64,000 bases of DNA from Bacteroides graminisolvens DSM 19988 = JCM 15093 (GTDB taxonomy: Bacteria; Bacteroidota; Bacteroidia; Bacteroidales; Bacteroidaceae). Both the position numbers and the translations under genes were made by a program. Numbering within the stretch: the first letter of the stretch is position 1; every line of letters starts with the position of its first letter. Below the pieces are notes generated by a model. That model ran no database searches. It saw nothing but the letters and a program-made list of their open reading frames with translations, and had not been told where the DNA came from. Location of the stretch: NCBI RefSeq assembly GCF_000428125.1, contig NZ_ATZI01000001.1, positions 1,050,264-1,114,263 of the forward strand, read 5' to 3'. Below are positions 10,205 through 19,228 of this stretch, piece after piece.

Positions 10205-11435
10205 AACGTACTTTTGTGTTTTTTGCATAACGCTATTGCCTATATTGGCTGTAGCTCAAAATAATACAAATTCTCCTTACACTCGATATGGTTTCGGACA
10301 ATTGTCTGATCAAAATTTTGGAAATAGTAAAGCGATGGGGGGTGTTGCTTATGCACTGCGTGATCCTTACCATGTTAATGCAATGAATCCAGCCTCTTAT
10401 TCAGCTGTTGATTCGTTGACTTTTATCTTTGATGGAGGTCTAACTCTCCAAAATAGTAACTTTAGTAATGGAGAAACAAAGATTAATGCTAAGAACTCAA
10501 GTTTTGATTACATAGCTATGCAATTCCGTTTACATCCTAAATTAGGAATAAGCGCGGGGTTGTTACCCTATTCAAATGTGGGTTATAGTTTGAATAAAAT
10601 AGATAACACTGGTAATTCAGACACTTATAATACTATTACTTATAATGGTGAAGGAGGTTTTCATCAATTATATGTTGGTGCCGGATACAAGATTCTGAAG
10701 AATTTGTCAGTTGGAGCTAATTTATCCTATTTTTGGGGAAATGTGAGTCGTTCGTTTACTGTTGAGTTTCCTACTAACACTAATGCATCTAGTGTGAAAA
10801 AGCTGGATTATTATTCGGTAAAGGATGTTAAGCTCGATTTAGGTGTGCAGTACACTTATAAATTGGCTGATAAGAAAGACTTAACTCTTGGCGTAACCTT
10901 TTCTCCGGGAAATGATTTGAATAATGATGCTTATGTTGAAAATACAACAGGATCTGTAGTTACTAGAAAAGATACATTGTTGAGCATGGGCTTGCCAAAT
11001 ACATTTGGAATAGGTTTAGCTTATACATACGATAAGAGGCTGACTGTCGGTTTGGATTACACTCTTCAGAAATGGGGAGATGTAACTTATCTTGATGAAC
11101 AAAATGCATTGGCTGATAGATCTAAGATTTCTTTGGGATTGGAATATTTGCCCAGCAATACAAGCAGTAATTATTTGGCGCACATAAAATATAGATTAGG
11201 AGCTTATTATTCAGAACCATATTATAAAATAGAAGGTAAAAGAGCTGCAAGAGAATATGGAGTAACGGGTGGATTGGGTATACCTTTTTCTAGAAATCGC
11301 TCTGTATTAAGTATCTCTGCACAATATGTCAGAGTAGAAGGTCTAAAGCAAAATCTTCTGAATGAGAATTGTTTGAGGTTTTCTGTCGGTTTGACATTTA
11401 ATGAAAGATGGTTTTTCAAGAGAAAAGTTGATTAA
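10191..11435 (+). CDS. outer-membrane beta-barrel protein (FadL/OmpP1-like)
   Basis: This 414-aa protein has a signal peptide ending near AVAQ (residue 22). It begins its mature part with [12 protein letters not shown], followed by [21 protein letters not shown]; this early motif is typical of FadL-like barrels in Bacteroidota. Alternating aromatic strands continue to a final strand ending KVD after [15 protein letters not shown]. It probably forms an outer-membrane channel of unknown substrate. Its start overlaps the end of coaX. The TPR lipoprotein-like gene and lptC follow, an order that suggests an envelope-biogenesis unit. Confidence 0.75.
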   Translation: MVGYKTYFCVFCITLLPILAVAQNNTNSPYTRYGFGQLSDQNFGNSKAMGGVAYALRDPYHVNAMNPASYSAVDSLTFIFDGGLTLQNSNFSNGETKINAKNSSFDYIAMQFRLHPKLGISAGLLPYSNVGYSLNKIDNTGNSDTYNTITYNGEGGFHQLYVGAGYKILKNLSVGANLSYFWGNVSRSFTVEFPTNTNASSVKKLDYYSVKDVKLDLGVQYTYKLADKKDLTLGVTFSPGNDLNNDAYVENTTGSVVTRKDTLLSMGLPNTFGIGLAYTYDKRLTVGLDYTLQKWGDVTYLDEQNALADRSKISLGLEYLPSNTSSNYLAHIKYRLGAYYSEPYYKIEGKRAAREYGVTGGLGIPFSRNRSVLSISAQYVRVEGLKQNLLNENCLRFSVGLTFNERWFFKRKVD

Positions 11436-11465
11436 AAGAAATTATAAACTAAAAAAAATATAACA

Positions 11466-12788
11466 ATGAAAATTAAAACGCTTGTGGCTGTGTTGTTTCT
11501 TTCGACAGGAGCAACGAGTGCTTTAGCACAATCAACTGACAGTATTTGTAATGTAAATAGTAGTATTTCTCATGAGGCAGTAAAAGCAGGAAATTACAAA
11601 GATGCTTATTTGCCTTGGAAAGCTGTTATGAAGGATTGTCCGCTTTTGCGCTATTACACTTATTCAGACGGGTTTGATATTTTGAAGTATTTTCTGACTA
11701 CAACCAAAGGTAAACCTGAATACGATAAATATTTCGAAGAGTTGATGGGAGTTTACGATCAATTAATAAAGTATACTCCTGATTTGCAGGCAAATATTCG
11801 TGGTGTTCGTTCAGCTGAAAAAACACTTGCTCTGAAAGCTATTGATTATTTGCAATTTGCCCCTAAAGCAGATCCAAATGTGGCGTATGAATGGTTAAGT
11901 AAATCGGTTAATGTCGAGAAATCTGAATCATTGGCTGCTGTACTATTTTATTTTTTGGATTCTTCCATGAAGAAGTTTCAAGTTGATGCTGTTCATAAAG
12001 AACAATTCATTCAAGATTATTTAAATGCTTCTCAGTGGGCCGATGATGCTATCGCTGTTGCTACAAAAGAAAGCATTAAGAAAGATTATCAACTAGTAAA
12101 GGATAACTTAGTAGCTTTGTTTATTAACAGTGGAACTGCAAGCTGTGAGTCTTTACAAGAAATTTATGCTCCAAAGATTGAAGCAAACAAAACGGATCTT
12201 GCTTATCTCAAAAAAGTGATTGATATCATGAAAATGATGAAATGTACTGAACAGGAAGCTTACTTTAAAGCATCATTCTATTCTTATAAAATAGAACCAA
12301 CTGCTGAAGCTGCTGCAGGATGCGCTTACATGTCTTTCAAAAAAGGTGATACTGATGATGCGGTTAAGTTTTTCGATCAGGCTATTCAGCTAGAGCAGGA
12401 TAATAATAAAAAGGCAGACTATGCTTATGCTGCTGCTGCGGTTTTGGCTTCTGTAAAGAGACTTTCTCAGGCAAGAACCTATGCACAGAAAGCGATTTCT
12501 TATAGAGATAATTATGGTGCTCCTTATATATTGATTGCTAATTTGTATGCTACTAGCCCTAATTGGAGCGATGAACCCGCATTAAATAAGTGCACTTATT
12601 TTGTAATTCTTGATAAACTTGCAAGAGCGAAAGCTGTTGATCCAAGTTGTGCTGATGATGCTGACAGACTGATTTCTACTTACAGACGTCATGTTCCTGC
12701 CGCTAATGAGTTGTTTATGCTTGGATATAAGCAAGGTGACAGAATTACTGTAGGAGGCTGGATCGGTGAATCTACTACCATCAGATAA
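11466..12788 (+). CDS. exported TPR-repeat protein
   Basis: This 440-aa protein has a signal peptide (cleavage near ALAQ, residue 22) and then helical repeats, clearest at residues ~275-400 where FKKGDTDDAVKFFDQAIQLE is a canonical TPR. It is periplasmic and probably a scaffold or assembly factor for the neighbouring barrel or for lipopolysaccharide export. It ends two bases before the preferred lptC start. The N-terminal half (SHEAVKAGNYKDAYLPW) is also TPR-like. The partner is unknown; the inference rests on gene order. Confidence 0.75.
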   Translation: MKIKTLVAVLFLSTGATSALAQSTDSICNVNSSISHEAVKAGNYKDAYLPWKAVMKDCPLLRYYTYSDGFDILKYFLTTTKGKPEYDKYFEELMGVYDQLIKYTPDLQANIRGVRSAEKTLALKAIDYLQFAPKADPNVAYEWLSKSVNVEKSESLAAVLFYFLDSSMKKFQVDAVHKEQFIQDYLNASQWADDAIAVATKESIKKDYQLVKDNLVALFINSGTASCESLQEIYAPKIEANKTDLAYLKKVIDIMKMMKCTEQEAYFKASFYSYKIEPTAEAAAGCAYMSFKKGDTDDAVKFFDQAIQLEQDNNKKADYAYAAAAVLASVKRLSQARTYAQKAISYRDNYGAPYILIANLYATSPNWSDEPALNKCTYFVILDKLARAKAVDPSCADDADRLISTYRRHVPAANELFMLGYKQGDRITVGGWIGESTTIR

Positions 12789-12789
12789 T

Positions 12790-13401
12790 ATGTGGTTCAA
12801 ACAAGATAGAATTTTTATTCATCAATTTATAAGCATAACAATTGTCTTTGGGGCAATTGTTATGCTTGTTTTATTATCTTCCTGCACAGGGGAGAAAAAA
12901 CAACTGGCAGAAGCCATTAAAGAACGTGATTCTTTACCTTTAATGGATACACGCGGTGTTACAACCCTAATATCAGACTCAGGTGTAACTAGATATCGTA
13001 TAAAAACCGATGAGTGGTTGATCTATGATAAAAAACGTCCTTCTTATTGGGCCTTTGAGAAAGGTGTTTATCTGGAAAAATTCGACTCTTTACTTCATGT
13101 TGATGCCAGTATTAAAGCTGATACAGCTTATTATTATGATAAACAGAAACTTTGGAAGTTATCGGGTCACGTTGCCATAAAGAATCAAAAAGGAGATAAA
13201 TTTAATACCGAAGTACTGTATTGGAATGAAGCGACTCAAAAGGTTTATTCAGATAAATTTATCCGCATTGAACAAACAGACCGAATTATCACAGGTCATG
13301 GATTTGATTCTAATCAACAAATGACACTTTATACTATACGCAATATAGAAGGCATTTTCTATGTTGATGAAGACGCCAAAAACGACTCTTTGAAAAAATA
13401 A
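12790..13401 (+). CDS. lptC: LPS export protein LptC
   Basis: LptC is the periplasmic-facing, membrane-anchored link that passes lipopolysaccharide from LptBFG to LptA. The protein has an N-terminal hydrophobic segment ending in a lipobox-like LLSSC and a beta-jellyroll body with the repeating pattern seen in LptA/LptC (KADTAYYYDKQKLWKLSGHV, then FNTEVLYWNEATQKVYSDK). I choose ATG 12790 (203 aa) over a GTG at 12766 that overlaps the TPR gene. The next gene begins 3 bp after the stop, so the operon continues. Confidence 0.88.
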   Translation: MWFKQDRIFIHQFISITIVFGAIVMLVLLSSCTGEKKQLAEAIKERDSLPLMDTRGVTTLISDSGVTRYRIKTDEWLIYDKKRPSYWAFEKGVYLEKFDSLLHVDASIKADTAYYYDKQKLWKLSGHVAIKNQKGDKFNTEVLYWNEATQKVYSDKFIRIEQTDRIITGHGFDSNQQMTLYTIRNIEGIFYVDEDAKNDSLKK

Positions 13402-13404
13402 CAA

Positions 13405-14661
13405 ATGGACTTTTTCTTTTACTTATTTCTTACAATGGCTTTTTCTGCGTTCTTTTCCGGAATGGAAATAGCTTTTGTTTCTGTTGATAAACTACGTTTT
13501 GAAATGGAGAAGGGTACTGGATTGGCTTCCCGAATCCTTTCTTTCTTTTTCCGCCACTCAGACAATTTTATATCTACTATGTTAGTGGGTAACAACATTG
13601 CACTTGTGGTATATGGTATACTCATGGCGCAGTTAATTGAAAAGAACTTATTGGCGGGCCGAATTGATAACCATCTCTTATTACTTTTTACTCAAACTCT
13701 CATATCAACCCTCATTATACTTGTTACGGGAGAATTTCTTCCCAAAACTCTATTTAAGATTAATCCCAATCGGATGCTTCGTGTATTTGCTTTGCCTTTG
13801 TTTATATGCTATGTTGTTTTATATCCCATTTCCTTATTGAGCTCAGGCTTGTCTTATTTGCTGTTACGATTATTGGGTCAGAAGATAACAAAGTCAGCTT
13901 CTGCTAAGGCTTTTACAAAGATAGATCTTGATTATTTTGTCCAATCAGGTATAAGCAATGCTTCTAATGAAGACGATTTGGATACTGAAGTCAGAATATT
14001 CCAAAATGCGCTTGACTTTTCTTCTATAAAAATACGCGACTGTGTTGTTCCCCGTACTGAAATTGTAGCAGTTGATATACATACCTCGTTGAATGATTTG
14101 AAAACACTTTTTGTAGAGTCGGGACTCTCGAAAATTATTGTGTTTGATGGAAATATAGATAATATTGTTGGGTATATTCATTCATCAGAGATGTTTAAAC
14201 AATCAGATGATTGGTTGAAAAGCGTGAAAGAGATTCCTATTGTTCCTGAAACAATGGCTGCAAATAAATTAATGAAATTATTCATGTTGCAGAAGAAGAC
14301 TATTGCTGTGGTCGTTGATGAATTTGGTGGAACATCCGGTGTTATTTCTTTGGAAGATTTGGTCGAAGAAATATTTGGAGATATTGAAGATGAGCACGAT
14401 AACAGTTCATATATCTGCAAACAAATTACAGAAAATGAATATGTGCTTTCGGGGCGTCTAGAAATAGAGAAGGTAAACGACATGTTTAGCCTGAAATTGC
14501 CGGAGTCCGATGACTATGTAACGATTGCCGGTCTCATTCTGAATACATATCAGAGCTTTCCCAAATTACACGAAGTAGTTCATTTGGATAATTATCAGTT
14601 CAGAATTATTAAAATGACGGCAACTAAAATAGAATTAGTAAGACTCAAAATCATCGATTAA
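13405..14661 (+). CDS. CNNM/CorC-family membrane transporter-like protein (DUF21-CBS-CorC_HlyC)
   Basis: The 418-aa protein has the standard three-part layout. A DUF21 membrane domain with about four helices (residues 1-170) is followed by a CBS pair (about 205-335, starting RDCVVPRTEIVAVD, with VDEFGGTSGVISLEDLVEEI in the second CBS). A CorC_HlyC domain ends the protein (340-418). Family members are linked to Mg2+ or Co2+ efflux, and in gliding Bacteroidota the homologue GldE works with the gliding machinery. No gld cluster is visible here, so ion transport is the safer reading. It follows lptC with 3 bp spacing. Confidence 0.88.
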   Translation: MDFFFYLFLTMAFSAFFSGMEIAFVSVDKLRFEMEKGTGLASRILSFFFRHSDNFISTMLVGNNIALVVYGILMAQLIEKNLLAGRIDNHLLLLFTQTLISTLIILVTGEFLPKTLFKINPNRMLRVFALPLFICYVVLYPISLLSSGLSYLLLRLLGQKITKSASAKAFTKIDLDYFVQSGISNASNEDDLDTEVRIFQNALDFSSIKIRDCVVPRTEIVAVDIHTSLNDLKTLFVESGLSKIIVFDGNIDNIVGYIHSSEMFKQSDDWLKSVKEIPIVPETMAANKLMKLFMLQKKTIAVVVDEFGGTSGVISLEDLVEEIFGDIEDEHDNSSYICKQITENEYVLSGRLEIEKVNDMFSLKLPESDDYVTIAGLILNTYQSFPKLHEVVHLDNYQFRIIKMTATKIELVRLKIID

Positions 14662-14715
14662 TCAATATTAGCTCTATTTTTTCGGTTATTAAGTGGTGTA
14701 TATTAGCATTTTTTG

Positions 14716-14723
14716 TATCTTCG
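14716..14723 (+). promoter_or_regulatory. possible -7 element TATCTTCG before the PpiD-like gene
   Basis: TATCTTCG deviates from TAnnTTTG by one base, in the 119-bp gap after the CorC gene. It is offered as a candidate only. Confidence 0.35.
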
Positions 14724-14780
14724 TGCGCTAATAATAAATACTGTGGAAAATAATAATAAACATAAATCATATTAATTAAG

Positions 14781-16919
14781 ATGGCAACATTACAAAACAT
14801 CAGAACCAAAGGACCTTTATTGGTAATTGTTATTGGTTTGGCATTGTTCGCTTTTATAGCGGGTGATGCATGGAAAGTTCTTCAGCCTCATCAGGTACAA
14901 GATGCCGGTGAAGTAAATGGTGAAGCTCTTTCTGCTCAGGAATATCAAGCGATGGTTGAAGAGTATACTGAAGTTGTAAAATTCTCCAGTGGAATGAAAT
15001 CACTTGATGATGAACAGACAAACCAGATAAAGGACGAGGTATGGCGTAGCTATGTTAATAACAAGTTAATAGAAAACGAAGCCAAAAAATTAGGGTTAAC
15101 AGTCTCAAAAGCAGAGATACAAGCTATTATTGATGCAGGTGTGAATCCAATTCTTCAACAAACTCCATTCCGCAATCCACAAACCGGTGCATTCGATAAG
15201 GATATGTTGAAGAAGTTCTTGGTTGACTATGCCAAGATGGATAAGAAACAAATGACACCTCAATACTTAGAGTATTATGAGTCTTTGCATAAATTTTGGA
15301 GCTTTATTGAAAAGAGCCTTACTCAAAGTCGTTTGGCAGAGAAATATCAGGCTTTAGTTACGAAAGCTTTATTTTCAAATTCGGTTGAAGCACAAGCTGC
15401 ATTTGACGCGCGTGTGAATCAAATGGATTTGTTGTTAGCAGCAGTACCATATTCTTCAATTGTTGACTCAACAGTTGTTGTGAAGGACTCTGAAATTAAA
15501 GACCTATATAACAAAAAGAAAGAGCAGTTCAAACAATATGTTGAGACACGAGACGTGAAGTATATTGACGTACAAGTTACTGCTAGTGCAGAAGATAAAG
15601 CTGCTATACAGAAAGAAGTTGCAGAATATACTAATCAGTTAGCTGCCGCTGACGTTGATTATACCTCTTTTATTCGCACAACGGGTTCAACATATCCTTA
15701 TGTTGATATACCTTATACAAAAAAAGCTCTTCCAACTGATATTGCAGCTCGTCTTGATTCAGTTTCCATGGGACAAGTGTATGGCCCTTATTATAATGCA
15801 GGCGACAATACGATTAACTCTTTCAAAGTGTTAGCGAAAGAAGCTGCTGCTGATTCAGTAGAGTTCCGTCAGATTCAAGTTTTGGCAGCCGATGCTGCAA
15901 AAACAAAAGTGCTGGCTGATAGTATTATGGGTGCATTAAAAGCTGGTGGTGATTTTGCTGCTATTGCTAAAAAATATGGTCAGACAGGTGACGCTAACTG
16001 GATGTCTTCTGCTAATTATGAGAACGCTCAGGTTGACGGAGACAATCTTAAATTCCTTAAAGCTGTTACTTCTTTAGGAGTGAATGAATTGGCAAACTTG
16101 TCACTTGGTCAGGCTAATGTAATTTTGCAAGTTACTAATAAGAAAGGTGTGCAGGATAAGTACAAGGTAGCTGTTATTAAACGTGCCGTTGAGTTCAGTA
16201 AAGACACTTATAACAAGGCTTACAATGATTTCAGTCAATTTGTTGCTGCCAATCCTACTCTTGATAAGTTGACTGTTAATGCAGAAGAGGCTGGTTATAA
16301 ATTGCTTGAAAGAAAAGACCTTTATAGCTCGGAACACGGAATTGGTGGTGTTCGTGGTACAAAAGAAGCATTGAAATGGATTTTTGCTGCTAAACAAGGA
16401 GAAGTTTCCGGATTATATGAATGCGGTGAAAGTGATCACATGATGGTTGTTGCTTTAGCTGGTGTAACGGAAGAAGGATATCGCTCTGTCGATCAAGTAA
16501 AAGATCAACTGAAAGCAGAACTAATCAGAGACAAGAAAGCCGAGAAGCTTATTGCACAATTAGGTGGTGTTAAGGCTTCTTCAATTGAACAGTTCAAATC
16601 GGTTGCTAATGTAGTAACAGACTCTGTAAAACACGTAACTTTTGCGGCTCCGGCTTACGTAGCAGCTTTGCGTAGCAGTGAACCATTAGTTGGTGCTTAT
16701 GCTTCGGTAGCACAATTGAATCAAGTAAGTGCACCTATCAAAGGTAACGCAGGCGTATTTGTACTTCAGGTTTTTGCAAAGGAAAAATTGAATGAGAAAT
16801 TTGATGTAAGAGCTGAAGAAAATACAATAGAAAGTATGCATCAACGCATGGCTAGTCGTTTTGTTAACGATTTGTATTTAAAAGCTAACGTAAAAGATAA
16901 ACGATATTTGTTCTTCTAA
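14781..16919 (+). CDS. PpiD-like peptidyl-prolyl isomerase / periplasmic foldase
   Basis: This 712-aa protein has one N-terminal membrane anchor (about residues 13-30, LLVIVIGLALFAFIAGDAW). A SurA_N-like chaperone region follows (35-230, with VNGEALSAQEYQAMVEEY and IENEAKKLGLTVSKAEIQ). A parvulin-type rotamase domain spans about 350-460 (EFRQIQVLAADAA, AALKAGGDFAAIAKKYG), and a second helical chaperone part follows. It probably helps outer-membrane and secreted proteins fold on the periplasmic side. The rotamase sequence is rather degenerate, so chaperone action may dominate. A clear terminator follows. Confidence 0.88.
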   Translation: MATLQNIRTKGPLLVIVIGLALFAFIAGDAWKVLQPHQVQDAGEVNGEALSAQEYQAMVEEYTEVVKFSSGMKSLDDEQTNQIKDEVWRSYVNNKLIENEAKKLGLTVSKAEIQAIIDAGVNPILQQTPFRNPQTGAFDKDMLKKFLVDYAKMDKKQMTPQYLEYYESLHKFWSFIEKSLTQSRLAEKYQALVTKALFSNSVEAQAAFDARVNQMDLLLAAVPYSSIVDSTVVVKDSEIKDLYNKKKEQFKQYVETRDVKYIDVQVTASAEDKAAIQKEVAEYTNQLAAADVDYTSFIRTTGSTYPYVDIPYTKKALPTDIAARLDSVSMGQVYGPYYNAGDNTINSFKVLAKEAAADSVEFRQIQVLAADAAKTKVLADSIMGALKAGGDFAAIAKKYGQTGDANWMSSANYENAQVDGDNLKFLKAVTSLGVNELANLSLGQANVILQVTNKKGVQDKYKVAVIKRAVEFSKDTYNKAYNDFSQFVAANPTLDKLTVNAEEAGYKLLERKDLYSSEHGIGGVRGTKEALKWIFAAKQGEVSGLYECGESDHMMVVALAGVTEEGYRSVDQVKDQLKAELIRDKKAEKLIAQLGGVKASSIEQFKSVANVVTDSVKHVTFAAPAYVAALRSSEPLVGAYASVAQLNQVSAPIKGNAGVFVLQVFAKEKLNEKFDVRAEENTIESMHQRMASRFVNDLYLKANVKDKRYLFF

Positions 16920-16939
16920 ATATCGGTAATTATATAAGG

Positions 16940-16973
16940 AAAAGTGGTACAGGGAACTGTGCCACTTTTTTTG
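16940..16973 (+). terminator. intrinsic terminator after the PpiD-like gene
   Basis: The stem AAAAGTGGTACAG/CTGTGCCACTTTT has a GGAA loop and one G-T pair, and runs into eight T residues. It starts 21 bp after the stop codon. Confidence 0.88.
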
Positions 16974-17032
16974 TGTCCTTTCTTTAACTACGTTTTCTTC
17001 CATATATATGTCGTACTTTTAGTATTATTCCT

Positions 17033-17040
17033 TATTTTTG
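17033..17040 (+). promoter_or_regulatory. -7 element TATTTTTG of rlmN
   Basis: An exact TAnnTTTG match. The predicted start (~17047) lies 20 bp before the ATG at 17067 and rules out the upstream in-frame start at 16944. Confidence 0.6.
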
Positions 17041-17066
17041 CATACAATATACGTATTATCAGATTT

Positions 17067-18095
17067 ATGGATAAAAGATTTTTGTTTGGGTTGACTTTGT
17101 CTGAACTTCAAGGAGTCGTTAAAAGTTTAGGTATGCCTGCTTTCGCTGCAAAGCAAATAGCTTCTTGGTTGTATCAGAAGAAAATTGGTTCTATTGATGA
17201 AATGAGTAATTTGTCATTGAAACATAGAGAGTTACTCAAGGAAGAATACGAGATAGGTCTGCATGAGCCGGTGGAAGCGATGCGCTCTGTAGATGGTACT
17301 ATAAAGTATTTGTATCAAGTAAATGGAAACCACTTTGTGGAAGCTGTCTACATTCCCGATGATGAGAGGGCTACCTTATGCGTATCGTCGCAAGTGGGTT
17401 GCAAAATGAATTGCAAATTCTGCATGACGGGTAAACAAGGTTTCTCTGCCAACCTCACGGCCGGTGATATTCTCAACCAGATTCATTCGTTGCCCGAGAA
17501 AGAAGAGCTGACCAATATTGTGTTTATGGGAATGGGAGAGCCACTGGATAATATTGACGAAGTATTGAAAGCCATCGAAGTAATGACTTCATCGTACGGA
17601 TATGGGTGGAGCCCTAAAAGAATAACGGTTTCAACATCCGGGTTGAAAAAATCATTCAGGCGTTTCATTGATGAATCCGATTGCCATCTGGCCGTAAGCT
17701 TACATTCTCCGCTTTCTGCTCAAAGGGCCGAACTGATGCCAGCCGAACGTGCTTTCTCGTTGTTAGAAATTGTAGATATTCTCAGAGAATACGACTTCTC
17801 CAAACAGCGTCGCCTTTCCTTTGAATACATTGTTTTCAAAGGAGTGAATGATTCTTTGGTGTATGCCAAAGAACTGTTGAAACTGTTGCGTGGAATAGAT
17901 TGCAGAATTAATCTGATTCGTTTTCATGCCATTCCCGGAGTTGCGCTTGAAGGTGCCGATATGGAAACAATGACAGCCTTCCGTGATTACCTTACTTCGC
18001 ATGGATTGTTTACAACAATAAGAGCTTCCAGAGGAGAAGATATATTTGCAGCCTGTGGTATGTTATCGACTGCAAAACAAGAAGGACTGAAATAA
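17067..18095 (+). CDS. rlmN: dual-specificity 23S rRNA/tRNA adenine-C2 methyltransferase RlmN
   Basis: RlmN is a radical SAM enzyme that methylates A2503 of 23S rRNA and A37 of some tRNAs. The 342-aa protein carries the CxxxCxxC cluster motif as CKMNCKFC, the GMGEPLDN motif, and the C-terminal cysteine in FAACGMLS that forms the methyl-carrying intermediate. The frame is open upstream to 16944, but that extension reads as a hydrophobic run and overlaps the terminator and promoter, so I start at MDKRFLFG. A small hairpin and a new promoter follow. Confidence 0.97.
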   Translation: MDKRFLFGLTLSELQGVVKSLGMPAFAAKQIASWLYQKKIGSIDEMSNLSLKHRELLKEEYEIGLHEPVEAMRSVDGTIKYLYQVNGNHFVEAVYIPDDERATLCVSSQVGCKMNCKFCMTGKQGFSANLTAGDILNQIHSLPEKEELTNIVFMGMGEPLDNIDEVLKAIEVMTSSYGYGWSPKRITVSTSGLKKSFRRFIDESDCHLAVSLHSPLSAQRAELMPAERAFSLLEIVDILREYDFSKQRRLSFEYIVFKGVNDSLVYAKELLKLLRGIDCRINLIRFHAIPGVALEGADMETMTAFRDYLTSHGLFTTIRASRGEDIFAACGMLSTAKQEGLK

Positions 18096-18126
18096 TATTA
18101 ACATAATTTGTCGTACAACATGATTT

Positions 18127-18152
18127 AAATCTACAGTTATTCTGTAGATTTG
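18127..18152 (+). promoter_or_regulatory. hairpin overlapping a -7 element upstream of the DUF4837 gene
   Basis: AAATCTACAG TTATT CTGTAGATTT is a 10-bp perfect inverted repeat (18127-18151). Its right arm contains TAGATTTG (18145-18152), a TAnnTTTG match 23 bp before the ATG at 18176. There is no T-tract, so a terminator for rlmN is less likely than a promoter embedded in a palindrome, possibly an operator. Confidence 0.45.
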
Positions 18153-18175
18153 TGAAAAACATAATACCTATCAAC

Positions 18176-19210
18176 ATGAAAAAGTACTTGTTATATTTGT
18201 CGGTAGCCCTGATGGCTATAAGTTTATTCTCGTGTAAAGGGAATAAAGGGATCATGACACCTACTTCCAGTGGTCGTCCGTATGAACTTTTAGTGGTTGT
18301 TGACCATGATTTGTGGGAAAGGCCGGCAGGTAGAGCCTTGTTTAATGTACTTGATACCGATGTTCCGGGATTACCCCAGTCAGAACGTTCGTTCAAAATC
18401 ATGTATACAGCTCCCAGAGACTATGACACTACACTCAAGTTGATTCGCAATATTATTATTGTTGACATACAAAAAGACGTGTATACGCAAGCCAAGTTTA
18501 AATACGCTCGCGACGTATATGCTGCTCCGCAGATTATTTTAACCATACAAGCACCTAATGAACAAGAGTTTGAGAAGTTTGTAAATGAAAACAAGCAAGT
18601 ACTTCTTGACTTCTTCACCCGTGCTGAGATGAACCGTCAGATAGCCGGCCTAGAAAAGAAGCACAATGATTATATTTCTACTAAAGTAGCCTCTATGTTT
18701 GATTGTGAAATCTGGTTACCTGCTGAACTTACGGGATCTAAAGAAGGCGAGAATTTCTTTTGGGCAGCTACGAACACAGCCACTGCCGATCAGAATTTCG
18801 TGATGTATTCATTCCCCTACAAAGACAAAGACACCTTTACGAAAGAATACTTTATACACAAGCGCGACTCTGTGATGAAGAAGAACATTCCCGGTTCCAA
18901 GGAAGGAATGTACATGACAACAGATTCGGCCATGGTAACCGTACGCCCCATTGATGTGCACGGAGACTATACGCTTGAAGCTCGTGGGTTGTGGCGCGTA
19001 AAGGGCGACTTTATGGGAGGACCTTTTGTTTCGCACATGCGTTTGGATAAAGCAAATCAGCGTATTATTGTAGCTGAAATCTTTATTTATTCTCCGGACA
19101 AACTAAAAAGAAACCTGGTACGCTTAATGGAAGCCTCTTTATATACATTGAAATTACCCAATGAAAAGAAGCAAGGCCAGATTCCATTAAAAGTGAAAGA
19201 GGAAAACTAA
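18176..19210 (+). CDS. DUF4837 family lipoprotein
   Basis: This 344-aa protein (from MKKYLLYLS) has a lipoprotein signal ending in LFSCKG, so Cys18 is probably lipidated. The body contains the family signature SGRPYELLVVVDHDLWERPAGRAL followed by ERSFKIMY. The family is limited to Bacteroidota and has no known function. The start at 18176 is preferred over an ATG at 18152, which falls in the predicted promoter. The gene precedes pdxA by 18 bp and is probably co-transcribed with it. Confidence 0.82.
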   Translation: MKKYLLYLSVALMAISLFSCKGNKGIMTPTSSGRPYELLVVVDHDLWERPAGRALFNVLDTDVPGLPQSERSFKIMYTAPRDYDTTLKLIRNIIIVDIQKDVYTQAKFKYARDVYAAPQIILTIQAPNEQEFEKFVNENKQVLLDFFTRAEMNRQIAGLEKKHNDYISTKVASMFDCEIWLPAELTGSKEGENFFWAATNTATADQNFVMYSFPYKDKDTFTKEYFIHKRDSVMKKNIPGSKEGMYMTTDSAMVTVRPIDVHGDYTLEARGLWRVKGDFMGGPFVSHMRLDKANQRIIVAEIFIYSPDKLKRNLVRLMEASLYTLKLPNEKKQGQIPLKVKEEN

Positions 19211-19228
19211 ATTAAAACATTATAATAA

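Noticed and set aside
16944..17066. N-terminal membrane-like extension of RlmN
   Set aside because: Overlaps the upstream terminator and the -7 element; hydrophobicity arises from the T-rich sequence.
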